Assembly: GCF_004365875.1 (NCBI RefSeq)
Contig: NZ_SODF01000001.1
Coordinates: 1,922,001-1,986,000 of the forward strand
Direction: 5' to 3'
DNA: 64,000 bases
From: Kribbella kalugense
GTDB taxonomy: Bacteria > Actinomycetota > Actinomycetes > Propionibacteriales > Kribbellaceae
The translations under genes and the position numbers were made by a program. How positions within the stretch are numbered: position 1 is the first letter of the stretch; each line of letters opens with the position of its first letter. Shown here in pieces: positions 35,939-44,274 of the stretch. A model generated the notes under the pieces. That model ran no database searches. It worked only from the letters and a program-made list of their open reading frames with translations, and was not told the origin of the DNA.

Positions 35939-36838
35939 TCACCACGCGGCGACCTCCTTCGCCAGCGGCCGGGTCAGCACCTCTGCCGCCGCGGACCGCG
36001 CGGCGCACACCCCGTCGCTGCCCATCGGGAACGGCCAGTCACTCCCGGCCAGCACCCGCTCGGGCCCGAACGTCTTCGTCAGCAGCTCCAGTACGGCGTC
36101 GTCGTGGGCCAGATCGTCGACGTAGAACCGGCGCAGCGCCTCGGCCACCGGCAACGAGACCGGCTCGATCCCGGGCCGGTTCGTGTCGATCCCGCGCTGC
36201 CACCGGCCGGCAACGGCCGCCGTCACACCACCCCCATGGCACAAGCAGAACTGGATTCCCGGGAACCTCCCCGGCACGTCCGCGAAGACCAGTGAAGCCG
36301 CTGCCACTCCGGTCTCGTACGGATTCCCCAGCAGGTTCGACAAGTAAAACGAGTCAAGCCGCTTGTCGTCACTGGCACCGGGGTGAATCAGCGTGAACGC
36401 GCCCACGGTGTCCAGCACCCGCCAGACCGGATCCAGCCCGGCGTAACTCGGCGTACCAAGGGCGAATCCGCTGAAGACGCCCTCGCCGGCCAGACCGGCA
36501 GCCACGGACGGTGCGGCCGGGTCGAGTAACGGCAGGTGCGCCAGCACGCGCAGCTGCGGTGTGGCGAGCTCCCGGAGCCCCTGGTTCACCAGCTCGGCCC
36601 ACTCGACACCGGCGTCGTACCGGAAGAGCGCGGGCGGGACGGAGACCACAGCGCCGTCCAGTGACTGCTCGGCGATCCAGTGCAGCAGTGCGGTCGGGTC
36701 GGCCAGCCGACGCAGCGGCAGCCGCTGTCCGTCGACGACCAGCGAGCCGCTGTCGACGGACAGCCCGAACTCACCCCGGTGCGCCGCCGACAGGACGGTC
36801 GGCGGGATCAGGTGGGTGTGGACGTCCCATCCGGCCAT
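35939..36838 (-). CDS. Amidohydrolase-2 family enzyme (ACMSD-like metal-dependent hydrolase/decarboxylase)
   Basis: A 299-residue TIM-barrel metal enzyme. The first metal motif WDVHTHLIPP lies at 4-13; a TLIHPG motif, a FCLCHGGG motif and VLAGSDWPFP supply the later His and Asp ligands. This set matches the ACMSD/isoorotate-decarboxylase-like branch of amidohydrolase-2. The ATG at 36838 follows the cupin stop by one base (TGAtATG), and the frame upstream is an artefact. It is the last gene of the coupled catabolic operon. Family members often decarboxylate unsaturated acids or hydrolyse C-C or C-N bonds in aromatic degradation; the exact reaction is unknown. Confidence 0.88.
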   Translation of the reverse strand: MAGWDVHTHLIPPTVLSAAHRGEFGLSVDSGSLVVDGQRLPLRRLADPTALLHWIAEQSLDGAVVSVPPALFRYDAGVEWAELVNQGLRELATPQLRVLAHLPLLDPAAPSVAAGLAGEGVFSGFALGTPSYAGLDPVWRVLDTVGAFTLIHPGASDDKRLDSFYLSNLLGNPYETGVAAASLVFADVPGRFPGIQFCLCHGGGVTAAVAGRWQRGIDTNRPGIEPVSLPVAEALRRFYVDDLAHDDAVLELLTKTFGPERVLAGSDWPFPMGSDGVCAARSAAAEVLTRPLAKEVAAW

Positions 36839-36839
36839 A

Positions 36840-37232
36840 TCAGCGGGCGTCCTCGTCGTTGTCGTAGAAGACCGGCCGCTCCGGGTAGTGCGGCCCGTCG
36901 TACACCTCCAGCAGGACAGAGGTCTCCTCTGCGTGCGTCGGTCCGTGCACCACACCCTTGGGGTTCCAGTAGAAGCTGCCCTTGGTCAGCGTGGTCCCGG
37001 TCGGCAGGTACACGTACCGGCCGGACAGGCAGAACATGAACTGGTTCGACGCGTGCTTGTGCTCCGACGGAATACCGGAGCCCTGCTCGAACCTCACCAG
37101 GGCGATCGATGCCTCGGTCTCCGGGTCCCGCCACAGCATCTTGTGGGACAAGCCGGCCAGCGACTTCTCCACCCACTCCAGGTCGTCCGTCTGCAGCAGG
37201 ATCTCCTGCAGCGGCACGTCAAAGCCGGTCAT
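36840..37232 (-). CDS. Small cupin-fold protein, possible dioxygenase
   Basis: A 130-residue single-domain cupin. The metal motif has HKHASNQFMFCLSGRYVYLP near 58-77 (HxH and Gln/Glu-like position), and a second motif near GVVHGPTHAEE (95-105). The pattern resembles ChrR-like/2,4'-dihydroxyacetophenone-dioxygenase-type cupins, some of which cleave C-C bonds with Fe(II) and O2. Its ATG overlaps the monooxygenase stop (ATGA). In the operon it may be the ring- or chain-cleaving step, or an isomerase; the motif does not decide. Confidence 0.82.
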   Translation of the reverse strand: MTGFDVPLQEILLQTDDLEWVEKSLAGLSHKMLWRDPETEASIALVRFEQGSGIPSEHKHASNQFMFCLSGRYVYLPTGTTLTKGSFYWNPKGVVHGPTHAEETSVLLEVYDGPHYPERPVFYDNDEDAR

Positions 37233-38788
37233 GGCACCTCCCGACCAGTCACGTGCGTGTAGAGCTGCTCAGCCACACCAGCGGCCATCGGAGCAACAGC
37301 GGCGATGTGACCGTCCGGCCGGATCAGTACGACGCTCTCCGGCGGTACGCCGTACCTGTTGGTGGCAACGCTGCCTGGGTCGAACAGGGCGCGGTCCCGG
37401 AGACCGGAGTCGTGCGGCGCGTCCCACCGCGAGACGGCGTAGTGCTGCAACGCCGGCGACTGGTTGACCGGGATCTCCGGCCGACGGCGTACGTCGGTGA
37501 AGTAGAGCGCCACGAACGAGTCGCGGCACAGGTCGTGGATCGTGGTTCGACCGGTCGGACTGTGCAGCACCAGGTCCGGCGCCCGGTCACCAGCCCGCAC
37601 GGCAGGCGGCGTAGCGGACGTGGCCACCATCGACCAATCGCCGACCCCCTCAACGTCCAGCCGCACGCTGAGCAGAGTCCTGTTGTACGCCGTGGCCCAT
37701 GCACCCGTTCCCTCGGTGACGGCACCACGCTGGAACGACATGTACTTCCGGGCGGCCTCGGCCATCTCACCGGAGCCCTCGATCGCCACCGGCCGCTGCT
37801 CCTGCTCGTACCCGTCCAGCAACGACGGGTCGGCCCAGCCACGCAGTACCCAGGCCAGCCGCCACGGCAGGTTGGACGCGTCCAGCGCACCGGTGTTCAG
37901 GCCGAGCGCCCACATCGGCGTGATCAGGTGCGCCGCATCGCCCATCAGGAAAACTCTGCGGTCCTTAGTCCACTGCTCAGCCACCCGGTGATGCACGTTG
38001 TAGACGACCGAGCCGAGCAGCTCGATCCGGTCCACCTCACCGATGAACTGCTTCACCTTCACCAGCAGGTCCTCGTCGTCCGGCGCATCCGCACCCGGCG
38101 CCAGCGGGAACAGGAACCGCCAGTTGTCCGGCTGCCGGATCAGCACCATCCACTCGGACTTGTCCGCGAAGTACGCGAGGTATGGGTAGTCCCTGGCGTT
38201 GTTGACGTCCAGGTCCACCACGACGTCGATCAGCATGTACCGCTCGGGCAGGGTCTCCCCCACAACCTTCACCCCGAGCGCATCGCGGATCTGCGAACGC
38301 CCGCCGTCACAGGCCAGCAGGTACGACGCCTCCAGCTCCTGCGGACCGTCCGGCGTCTCCAGTTGCAGCACGACGCGGTCGTCACGGACCTCGAACGACG
38401 TCATCCGATGCTGGGTCCGCACCGGTTCCGGCAGGGCCGCGGCCAGCAGCGGCTCCATCTTCTGCTGCGGCAGGTTGATGACGAACGGGAACTGGGTGTC
38501 GTTCGCCAGCTCGGCCAGCTGCACCGAGGCCCGCGGGGTGTTCGTGGCCCGGTCGATGTCACCGATCTCGTCGATCCGCAGTGCGGCACCGAGGATGCCG
38601 TCGACCGCGCCGTACCGGTTCCAGATCTCCAGTGTCCGGCTGAGCGTCGTACCGGCCTTGGTGTCGGACGACAGGACCGCGTCCTCCTCCAGCAGCACGT
38701 ACGGGATGCCGTAGTGCGCCAGACCGAGAGCGGTGGTCAGGCCGATCGGTCCGGCGCCCACCACCGCTACTGGCAGCTGTTCAGTCAC
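37229..38788 (-). CDS. FAD-dependent aromatic monooxygenase (PHBH/MhpA family)
   Basis: A 519-residue class A flavoprotein hydroxylase. GAGPIG at 11-16 is the ADP-binding motif, LLACDGGRSQIR the DG motif, and FLMGDAAHLITPMWALGLNTG the GD motif that contacts flavin and NAD(P)H. A C-terminal thioredoxin-like domain (about 390-519), typical of MhpA and phenol-hydroxylase-like members, follows. GTG 38788 is chosen because homology begins there and GGAG lies upstream; the SDR stop is 5 bases away. It would hydroxylate a phenolic or N-heteroaromatic substrate with NAD(P)H and O2. It is the best indication that the operon degrades an aromatic compound. Confidence 0.92.
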   Translation of the reverse strand: MTEQLPVAVVGAGPIGLTTALGLAHYGIPYVLLEEDAVLSSDTKAGTTLSRTLEIWNRYGAVDGILGAALRIDEIGDIDRATNTPRASVQLAELANDTQFPFVINLPQQKMEPLLAAALPEPVRTQHRMTSFEVRDDRVVLQLETPDGPQELEASYLLACDGGRSQIRDALGVKVVGETLPERYMLIDVVVDLDVNNARDYPYLAYFADKSEWMVLIRQPDNWRFLFPLAPGADAPDDEDLLVKVKQFIGEVDRIELLGSVVYNVHHRVAEQWTKDRRVFLMGDAAHLITPMWALGLNTGALDASNLPWRLAWVLRGWADPSLLDGYEQEQRPVAIEGSGEMAEAARKYMSFQRGAVTEGTGAWATAYNRTLLSVRLDVEGVGDWSMVATSATPPAVRAGDRAPDLVLHSPTGRTTIHDLCRDSFVALYFTDVRRRPEIPVNQSPALQHYAVSRWDAPHDSGLRDRALFDPGSVATNRYGVPPESVVLIRPDGHIAAVAPMAAGVAEQLYTHVTGREVP

Positions 38789-38792
38789 TCGT

Positions 38793-39518
38793 TCACTCCA
38801 CAAAGCTTGTGAGCTTGGCAAAGACACGTTCCCGGGTCAGGACCGACCCGGTCATCGCGGCCGCGTCGGACAGCAGGAACAGCAACGGCCCGACCACGTC
38901 GTCGGCGTCACCGATACCTATGGTGTCGTGCCAGTGCTCCCGGTCCGCACCCGCGTTCGCACTGCGGAACTGCTCGGTGTCGATCACCCCCGGCGCGACC
39001 ACGTTCACCCGGACCCGGTCCCCGGCCACCTCAACAGCCAGCGACTTGGCGAACGCGACCAGCGCCGCCTTGCTCGACGTGTACGCCGAAGCGCCCGCGA
39101 ACCCGGTCGACGCCATCCCGGACGTGAACACCACCACCGAACCGGACTGCCTCGCCACCATGTGCGGTACGACGGCCTGACACGTCCAGACCACGCCGTC
39201 GAGGTTCACCTGCAACGTCCGCGTCCACTCGGCCGCATCCATCGCCAGCACCGTCGACCGCGGCTGCACAGCCGCACCGGCGACCAGTCCGTCAATCCGC
39301 CCGTACCGCTCCAACACGCCAGCAACCGCGGCCTCGACCGCACCCCGGTCCGCCACGTCCACTTCGACGTACTCGACGCCGTCAGCAGGCGGCGTGACGT
39401 CGAAGACGACCGCCGTACCGCCGACAGCGTTCACCGCCTGCGCCAGGGCCGCACCGATGCCACGCGCGCCACCTGTGATCACCACGACCTCACCGGTCGC
39501 GTCGAAGCTCACCTTCAT
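38793..39518 (-). CDS. Short-chain dehydrogenase/reductase
   Basis: A 241-residue classical SDR. The cofactor motif TGGARGIG is at 15-22, Ser133 and Tyr146-x3-Lys150 form the catalytic set, and an Asp at 40 suggests NAD preference. ATG 39518 overlaps the GntR stop (ATGA); the frame upstream is not used. It would oxidise an alcohol or reduce a ketone intermediate of the pathway. It is encoded directly before the FAD monooxygenase gene in the operon. Confidence 0.92.
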   Translation of the reverse strand: MKVSFDATGEVVVITGGARGIGAALAQAVNAVGGTAVVFDVTPPADGVEYVEVDVADRGAVEAAVAGVLERYGRIDGLVAGAAVQPRSTVLAMDAAEWTRTLQVNLDGVVWTCQAVVPHMVARQSGSVVVFTSGMASTGFAGASAYTSSKAALVAFAKSLAVEVAGDRVRVNVVAPGVIDTEQFRSANAGADREHWHDTIGIGDADDVVGPLLFLLSDAAAMTGSVLTRERVFAKLTSFVE

Positions 39519-40213
39519 GACGTCTCCTTCTGCTTCGACGTCATCGTCTCGGTGATCCGCTGGAACGCACCGGCGAGGTGGCTCCGCAACGCCAGCTCGG
39601 CCGCGTCCGGGTCCTGCGCCACGCACGCATCGAGGATCGCCTGGTGCTCCTGCCGGCTCCGCTCGATCAGGAACGCCGTCGGCCGGCTCCCGAACCGGTA
39701 GCGCTCACTGTTCTGCCAGACCGGCTCGATTGCTCGCGGCAACCACTGCGAGCCGCTCGCTCGGTAGATAGCGAAATGAAAGTCCGCATGGGCCTCACGG
39801 GCACCCGCAGAGTCCTCAGCCCGCGACAGACGCAAGTGCTCGGCCAGTGCGGCCGCTGCCTTCGCCAGGTCCTCGTCGGTGAACCGTGTCGCAGCCGCCC
39901 GTACGGCGAGACTCTCCAACGCCAGCCTGGTCTCGTGGGTGTCCCGCAGGTCCGACAGCGACAGGTCACGGACCCACGCGCCGCGGTGCGGGATGATCTC
40001 GACCAGCCCGAGCGCCTCCAGCCGCCGGAGCCCTTCACGGACAGGCATCTGACTCATCTCGAGCCGACTGGCCAGCTCCACCAGGCGCAACGGCGTACCG
40101 CTCGGCAGCTCGCCGGACAGGATCAGCTGGTGCAGTTCGGCGGCCGCGTGCTCGGCGAGGGTACGACGCCCACCCTTGCCTCCACCTGGCAGCAGCTCCA
40201 ACGGCCCGCTCAT
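39515..40213 (-). CDS. GntR-family regulator with FCD domain (paralogue 2, inside operon)
   Basis: A 232-residue FadR-type GntR regulator. The winged helix is at about 17-82 (ELHQLILSGELPSGTPLRLV, then EMSQMPVREGLRRLEALGL) and the FCD domain has the His residues in DFHFAIYRAS, QEHQAILDA and RSHLAGAFQR. It is closely related to the regulator at 34111-34803, including the shared stretch QWLPRAIEPVWQNSERYRFG (one residue differs), which suggests recent duplication. It is translationally coupled to genes on both sides (ATGA overlaps with FAA hydrolase and SDR), so it is autoregulated if it controls the operon. Confidence 0.92.
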   Translation of the reverse strand: MSGPLELLPGGGKGGRRTLAEHAAAELHQLILSGELPSGTPLRLVELASRLEMSQMPVREGLRRLEALGLVEIIPHRGAWVRDLSLSDLRDTHETRLALESLAVRAAATRFTDEDLAKAAAALAEHLRLSRAEDSAGAREAHADFHFAIYRASGSQWLPRAIEPVWQNSERYRFGSRPTAFLIERSRQEHQAILDACVAQDPDAAELALRSHLAGAFQRITETMTSKQKETS

Positions 40214-41043
40214 GCGCGAGTCACCCGGTTACGCAATATGCCGAGCTTGTCGGAGCGGGTGACGACCTCGTCACCGTCCTGCAGGAACACCTGTGGTTCG
40301 CGGGCGTTGCCGATGCCGGCCGGCGTACCGGTCAGCAATAGGTCGCCGGGGCGCAGCGTCATACCGAACGAGAGCTCACTGATCAGCGTGGCGATGTCGT
40401 ACGCCATCTGCCGCGTCGACGCGTCCTGGCGGACCTCGCCGTTCACCAAGCACTGCAGGTGAATGTCCTGCGGATCGCCCACCTCGTCGGCGGTCACGAT
40501 CCACGGTCCCAGCGGCATGGTGTTGTCGATGCTCTTGCCCTTCAGCCACTGCCCGCCGCGCGCACGCTGCAGGTCCCGCTGCGACACGTCGTTCGCGAGC
40601 ATGTAGCCCCAGACATGATCCAGGGCGGTGCTGACCGGAATGTTCTTGCCGGTCTTGCCGATCACCAGCGCGACCTCGGCCTCGTAGTCCCACTTGGCCG
40701 AGATCGCCGGGTCCCAGGCGATGTCGTCGTACGGGCCGATCACCACGTCCGGGCCCTTGGTGAAGAACGTCGGGTGCTCGGGCCGGTCCACGTCCTGCCC
40801 CTCCCGCTTGCCCTTGCTCTCCTCGAAGTGGTCCCAGTAGTTCCACCCGGTGCAGAGGATGTCCCGCCGGAACCGCCGCAACGGCGCCCGCAAGATCCCT
40901 TCGCTATAAGGGATCTTGTCCACGATGTCGGCCGATCCAAGGATGACGTCAGTCAGATCGGTTGCCGACAGCAACAGCACCGAATCCCCGTCGAGTACGC
41001 CGGGCACTTCCCGACCGGCGTACTCCACCATCACGTACTTCAT
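40210..41043 (-). CDS. Fumarylacetoacetate hydrolase (FAH)-family enzyme
   Basis: A 277-residue FAH-fold metal enzyme. GWNYWDHFEESKG is the N-terminal metal/lid motif; WDYEAEVALVIGKTGKNI holds the Glu-x-Glu metal ligands, and KGKSIDNTMPLGPWIV plus GDLLLTGTPAGIGN complete the signature. Family members hydrolyse, isomerise or decarboxylate 2-oxo-enoic acids from aromatic meta-cleavage. The ATG at 41043 is chosen; a GTG at 41064 is possible. A 7-codon open frame with its own GGGTGAG site ends in TGAgATG at this start. It is encoded between the Rid and GntR genes in the operon. Confidence 0.9.
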   Translation of the reverse strand: MKYVMVEYAGREVPGVLDGDSVLLLSATDLTDVILGSADIVDKIPYSEGILRAPLRRFRRDILCTGWNYWDHFEESKGKREGQDVDRPEHPTFFTKGPDVVIGPYDDIAWDPAISAKWDYEAEVALVIGKTGKNIPVSTALDHVWGYMLANDVSQRDLQRARGGQWLKGKSIDNTMPLGPWIVTADEVGDPQDIHLQCLVNGEVRQDASTRQMAYDIATLISELSFGMTLRPGDLLLTGTPAGIGNAREPQVFLQDGDEVVTRSDKLGILRNRVTRA

Positions 41044-41082
41044 CTCAGGTCCACTCGACGCCACGCATGGAACTCACCCCCG

Positions 41083-41478
41083 TCATGCGATCACGGCGAT
41101 CGCGTTGATCTCGATCAGGTAGTCGGGGTGCGCGAGCTTGCTGACCTCGACCATGGTCGAGGCCGGCAGGGGTTCGGTGAAGTACTGCGCCCGGATCTCG
41201 TGGATCTTGGCGAAGTCCTCCATGTTGCGCACGTACACGTCCACCCGGCAGACATCGGCGAGCGTGCCGCCGGCCGCCTCGACCGCGGCCTTCACGTTCT
41301 CGCACACCTGCCGGGTCTGCTCGCGAACGTCCCCGACGCCGACGATCTCGCCGTCCGGCCGCCGCGCGGTCATCCCGGAGACGAACACCAGCCGCCCGGT
41401 CGCCTCGATCGTCGTGGCCTGCGAGAACACCCCGTTCGGGCTCCGCAGCGCCTCGGTCGAAACCTGTGTCTTCCCCAT
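41083..41478 (-). CDS. Rid family (RidA/YjgF) deaminase-type protein
   Basis: A 131-residue Rid-fold protein. The GRLVFVSGMTARRPDGEIVG segment, the RVDVYVRNMEDFAKI motif with the conserved Arg used for imine hydrolysis, and the C-terminal LIEINAIAVIA are typical. Rid proteins hydrolyse reactive imines/enamines; relatives act as 2-aminomuconate deaminase or RutC-type deaminase in catabolic operons. Its start shares a base with the Ldh2 stop (TGATG). This implies an amino- or imino-group-bearing intermediate in the pathway. Confidence 0.9.
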   Translation of the reverse strand: MGKTQVSTEALRSPNGVFSQATTIEATGRLVFVSGMTARRPDGEIVGVGDVREQTRQVCENVKAAVEAAGGTLADVCRVDVYVRNMEDFAKIHEIRAQYFTEPLPASTMVEVSKLAHPDYLIEINAIAVIA

Positions 41479-42566
41479 CAGCTCAACACCCCTCCCGCCG
41501 GTACGACGGCACCGACCGCGCGCGCCGTCTCGAGCAGCCCGTCCAGTCCCGACCGCTCGATCTGGACGCCATGCCGCCGCTGGTACGCCGCCCGCTCGGC
41601 CTCGATCTCCCCCGGCAGATGCAGCCGGCTCACGCCCGGAGCCGTCGCGCTCCCCCGGACCCGCGCAGCCAGCCCGGACGAGCGCTGGCGGAAGCTCTCC
41701 ACGCCGCCCATCAGTTCCGGGTCGATCGCCAGGAACAAGTGCGCGCAGTCGTTCGGCCGGTCCGGCTCGCGGTACAGCGGGCGGACCTGATCGCCCCAGC
41801 CCCCGCCGCTCAGCACGCCGGTGAGTACGTCGATCATCAAGGCCAGACCGAAGCCCTTGTGACCGGCGGCCGGCAGCAACATTCCGAGCACGGCCTCGTC
41901 CGGGTCCGTGGTCGGCGTACCGGAGGCATCCGTCGCCCAGGTCTCGGGAATCGACCGCCCGGCCGAGGCCGCGAGCCGGATCTTGCCCAGGGCAACCGCT
42001 GACAACGCCATGTCCAGCACGATCTCCACGCCGGCCTTGGTCGGCACCGCGACCGCCAGAGGGTTGTTGCCGACGATCCGCTCGGCGCCGCCCGGAGCCG
42101 GCATCAGCGGAGTGGTGTTCGACATTGCGATACCGATACACCCCGCCTTGCCGGCCTGCATGGCCCAGCGGCTGGCGGCTCCGAAATGGTGTGCGTTGCG
42201 GACCGAGACCAGGCCGATTCCGTACCGGCCGGCGCGCTCGACCGCGTGCCCCATCGCCTGCGGACTGGACAGTTGCCCCATCCCACCGCGTGCGTCGGCG
42301 ACCATCGCGGCGCCGGCGTCGAACAGGATGTCGAGCTCGCGCTCCCGGGTGACGCCGCCGGCGTTCAGGCGTTCGACGTACATCGGGACGAGCATCACGC
42401 CGTGCGAACTGACTCCACGCAGGTCCGCCTCGACCAGCGCGGAAGCGATCTCGTTCGCGTCGGCCAGCTCGAACCCGAGCGCCGTGAAAACGCTCGAAAC
42501 CGTGGCAGCCAGCCAGTCCGGCCGGACCAGCACGCGACGATCCGCGTCCGAAGCTTGAGCGGTCAT
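41478..42566 (-). CDS. Ldh2/malate dehydrogenase-like 2-hydroxyacid dehydrogenase
   Basis: A 362-residue member of the Ldh2/YlbC/ComC family of NAD(P)-dependent 2-hydroxyacid or imine dehydrogenases. Signature segments are VEADLRGVSSHGVML (catalytic His), VRNAHHFGAAS, and the late GHKGFGLALMIDVLTGVLSG. The N-terminal rest and length fit the family. It is the first enzyme gene after the transporter, separated from the permease by a 118-base gap containing a long inverted repeat whose left arm overlaps its start codon. Substrate unknown. Confidence 0.9.
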   Translation of the reverse strand: MTAQASDADRRVLVRPDWLAATVSSVFTALGFELADANEIASALVEADLRGVSSHGVMLVPMYVERLNAGGVTRERELDILFDAGAAMVADARGGMGQLSSPQAMGHAVERAGRYGIGLVSVRNAHHFGAASRWAMQAGKAGCIGIAMSNTTPLMPAPGGAERIVGNNPLAVAVPTKAGVEIVLDMALSAVALGKIRLAASAGRSIPETWATDASGTPTTDPDEAVLGMLLPAAGHKGFGLALMIDVLTGVLSGGGWGDQVRPLYREPDRPNDCAHLFLAIDPELMGGVESFRQRSSGLAARVRGSATAPGVSRLHLPGEIEAERAAYQRRHGVQIERSGLDGLLETARAVGAVVPAGGVLS

Positions 42567-42649
42567 CGGGCCTCCCGGCCTGGACTGAGGAGCGCAGGGA
42601 GCGAAGCGACCGGAGCGACGAGGGAAGGCCGGGAGTCAAAGCCCGATGA
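42563..42649. repeat. Intercistronic inverted repeat between permease and Ldh2 genes
   Basis: TCATCGGGC plus CTCCCGGCCT (42563-42581) pair with AGGCCGGGAG (42626-42635) and GCCCGATGA (42641-42649), interrupted only by a 5-base bulge TCAAA. The 44-base interior is a run of GAGCG/GAAGCGAC-like units. The structure covers the Ldh2 start codon on the minus strand. It could be a mobile palindromic element, an mRNA processing or stabilising hairpin, or a translation-controlling stem. Confidence 0.75.
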
Positions 42650-42684
42650 CCACGCCGGCGCCGAAGGCCCGGCCAAAAGCACTG

Positions 42685-43464
42685 TCACCGCTTCTCCTGG
42701 GCCCAAGGCAACAAGATGTGCTCGAGGAGCACCAGGCCGTAGAACAGGATGATGCTCATCACGCTGAGCAGCGCGATCGCGGCGAACGCCAGTGTGGTGT
42801 CCGCACTCGCGCCGGACTGCTGGATCACGTACCCGAGTCCCTTGGTGGCACCAACGAATTCGGCGATCACCGAACCGATCACGGCCAGCGAGATCGCCAC
42901 CTTGAACCCGGTGAAGATCTGCGGCATCGCGTACCGCAGCCGGAGCTTGAAGAACTCCTGCGTCCGGGTCGCGTTCAGCGACCGCATCAGCTCGACCAGC
43001 TCGGTCGGGGTCGACTTCATCCCCTGCGCGGTCGAGATGACGATCGGGAAGAAGCACATCAGCAGCACCATCACGACCTTCGGCCACTGACCGAAGCCCA
43101 TCCACACCACCAGCAGCGGCGCGACCGCGACCTTCGGGATCGAGTTCACCATCAGCAGCAGCGGGTACACCAGCCGCTCGAGGATCACCGAGCGGACGAT
43201 CACCAGCGCGATCGGCACACCGATCACTATCGCGAGCAGGAAACCCTCGATCGTCTCGAGCAGCGACGTACCGGTCTCCGACAGCAGCTGACCCGGCTGG
43301 TCGAAGAACTTGACCAGCACGTCCCACGGCCCCGGCAGCAGGAACGGCTCGATCGAGAACACCACCGTCGCGCCCCACCACAGCGTGATCGCGGCCACCA
43401 GGCCGATGATCGGGAGTACGACGGCGGCGACCGGAGAGCTGGTCAGCCAGGATCGCTTCGTCAT
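42685..43464 (-). CDS. ABC transporter permease (SsuC/TauC/ThiX type)
   Basis: A 259-residue binding-protein-dependent transport permease with about six transmembrane helices. The EAA loop region reads LVELMRSLNATRTQEFFKLRLRYAMP (cytoplasmic, contacts the ATPase), and GFKVAISLAVIGSVIAEFVG follows. It pairs with the upstream ATPase (ATGA overlap) and the NMT1/THI5-type binding protein, forming an importer of the nitrate/taurine/thiamine-precursor class. Such importers carry small organic acids, sulfonates, or pyrimidine- and heteroaromatic-type compounds. It is followed by the inverted repeat and the catabolic genes. Confidence 0.92.
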   Translation of the reverse strand: MTKRSWLTSSPVAAVVLPIIGLVAAITLWWGATVVFSIEPFLLPGPWDVLVKFFDQPGQLLSETGTSLLETIEGFLLAIVIGVPIALVIVRSVILERLVYPLLLMVNSIPKVAVAPLLVVWMGFGQWPKVVMVLLMCFFPIVISTAQGMKSTPTELVELMRSLNATRTQEFFKLRLRYAMPQIFTGFKVAISLAVIGSVIAEFVGATKGLGYVIQQSGASADTTLAFAAIALLSVMSIILFYGLVLLEHILLPWAQEKR

Positions 43465-44258
43465 CGCGGCACCTCGTCGACCGGACGTACGTCGGCCTTC
43501 TCCGAAAGCAGCGCATGCAGCCGGCCACTGATCGCCGCCACCTCGGTGAGGTGCGCGTCCTGGCCGAGGCTGCGTGGCCGTGGGATGTCGATGTCGACGA
43601 CCTCCCGCATCCGGCCCGGCCGAGGCGTCAGCACGACCACCCGGTCGGCCAGCACGACGGCCTCCTCGATCGAGTGCGTGACGAACACGATCGTGGTGGA
43701 CAACTCCATCTTGATCCGCTGCAGCTCCTCGGACAGCTCGGTCCGGGTCAGCGCGTCGAGCGCGGAGAACGGCTCGTCCATCAGCATCACCTGCGGATCC
43801 CGCATCAGCGACCGGCACAGCGACACCCGCTGCTGCATGCCGCCGGACAACTCGTGCGGCAACCGCCGCTCGAACCCTTGCAGCCCGACCAGCTCGAGCA
43901 GCTGATGAGCACGATCGCGGTACTCCGCTTTGCCGCGGCCACCGCGGCCTTTGTCGATCTCGACCGGCAGCATCACATTCGACAGCACCGAACGCCACGG
44001 CAGCAGGGCCGGGCGCTGGAACATGAACGAGACGTCCCGGCGCGGTCCGGTGACGGGCTCACCCGCCACCTGGACCGAGCCGGACGTCGGAACCAACAGT
44101 CCCGCGATCAGCCGGAGCAGTGTGGACTTGCCACAACCGGACCGGCCGATCAGCGTGACGAACTCACCGCCACGAACGTGCAGGTCGATCTCCTCCAGGG
44201 CGGTCACCGAGCCCTCGCGCCCGTCGAAGACCTGCCCCACACCGTTCAGGCGAATCAT
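43461..44258 (-). CDS. ABC transporter ATP-binding protein
   Basis: A 265-residue ATPase. Walker A GRSGCGKST near 38-46, a Q-loop FMFQRPALLPWR, signature LSGGMQQR, Walker B VMLMDEPF and the H-loop VTHSIEEAV are all present, as in TauB/SsuB-type subunits. It follows the substrate-binding protein gene by 16 bases and overlaps the permease start. It would energise uptake of the catabolic substrate. Confidence 0.94.
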   Translation of the reverse strand: MIRLNGVGQVFDGREGSVTALEEIDLHVRGGEFVTLIGRSGCGKSTLLRLIAGLLVPTSGSVQVAGEPVTGPRRDVSFMFQRPALLPWRSVLSNVMLPVEIDKGRGGRGKAEYRDRAHQLLELVGLQGFERRLPHELSGGMQQRVSLCRSLMRDPQVMLMDEPFSALDALTRTELSEELQRIKMELSTTIVFVTHSIEEAVVLADRVVVLTPRPGRMREVVDIDIPRPRSLGQDAHLTEVAAISGRLHALLSEKADVRPVDEVPR

Positions 44259-44274
44259 CTGTGGTCAGACACCC

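Noticed and set aside
35939-41478. Full kynurenine/3-hydroxyanthranilate or uracil (Rut) pathway
   Set aside because: Key enzymes are missing (extradiol-type dioxygenase, semialdehyde dehydrogenase, RutA/B). Similarity is limited to Rid, FAH and amidohydrolase families.
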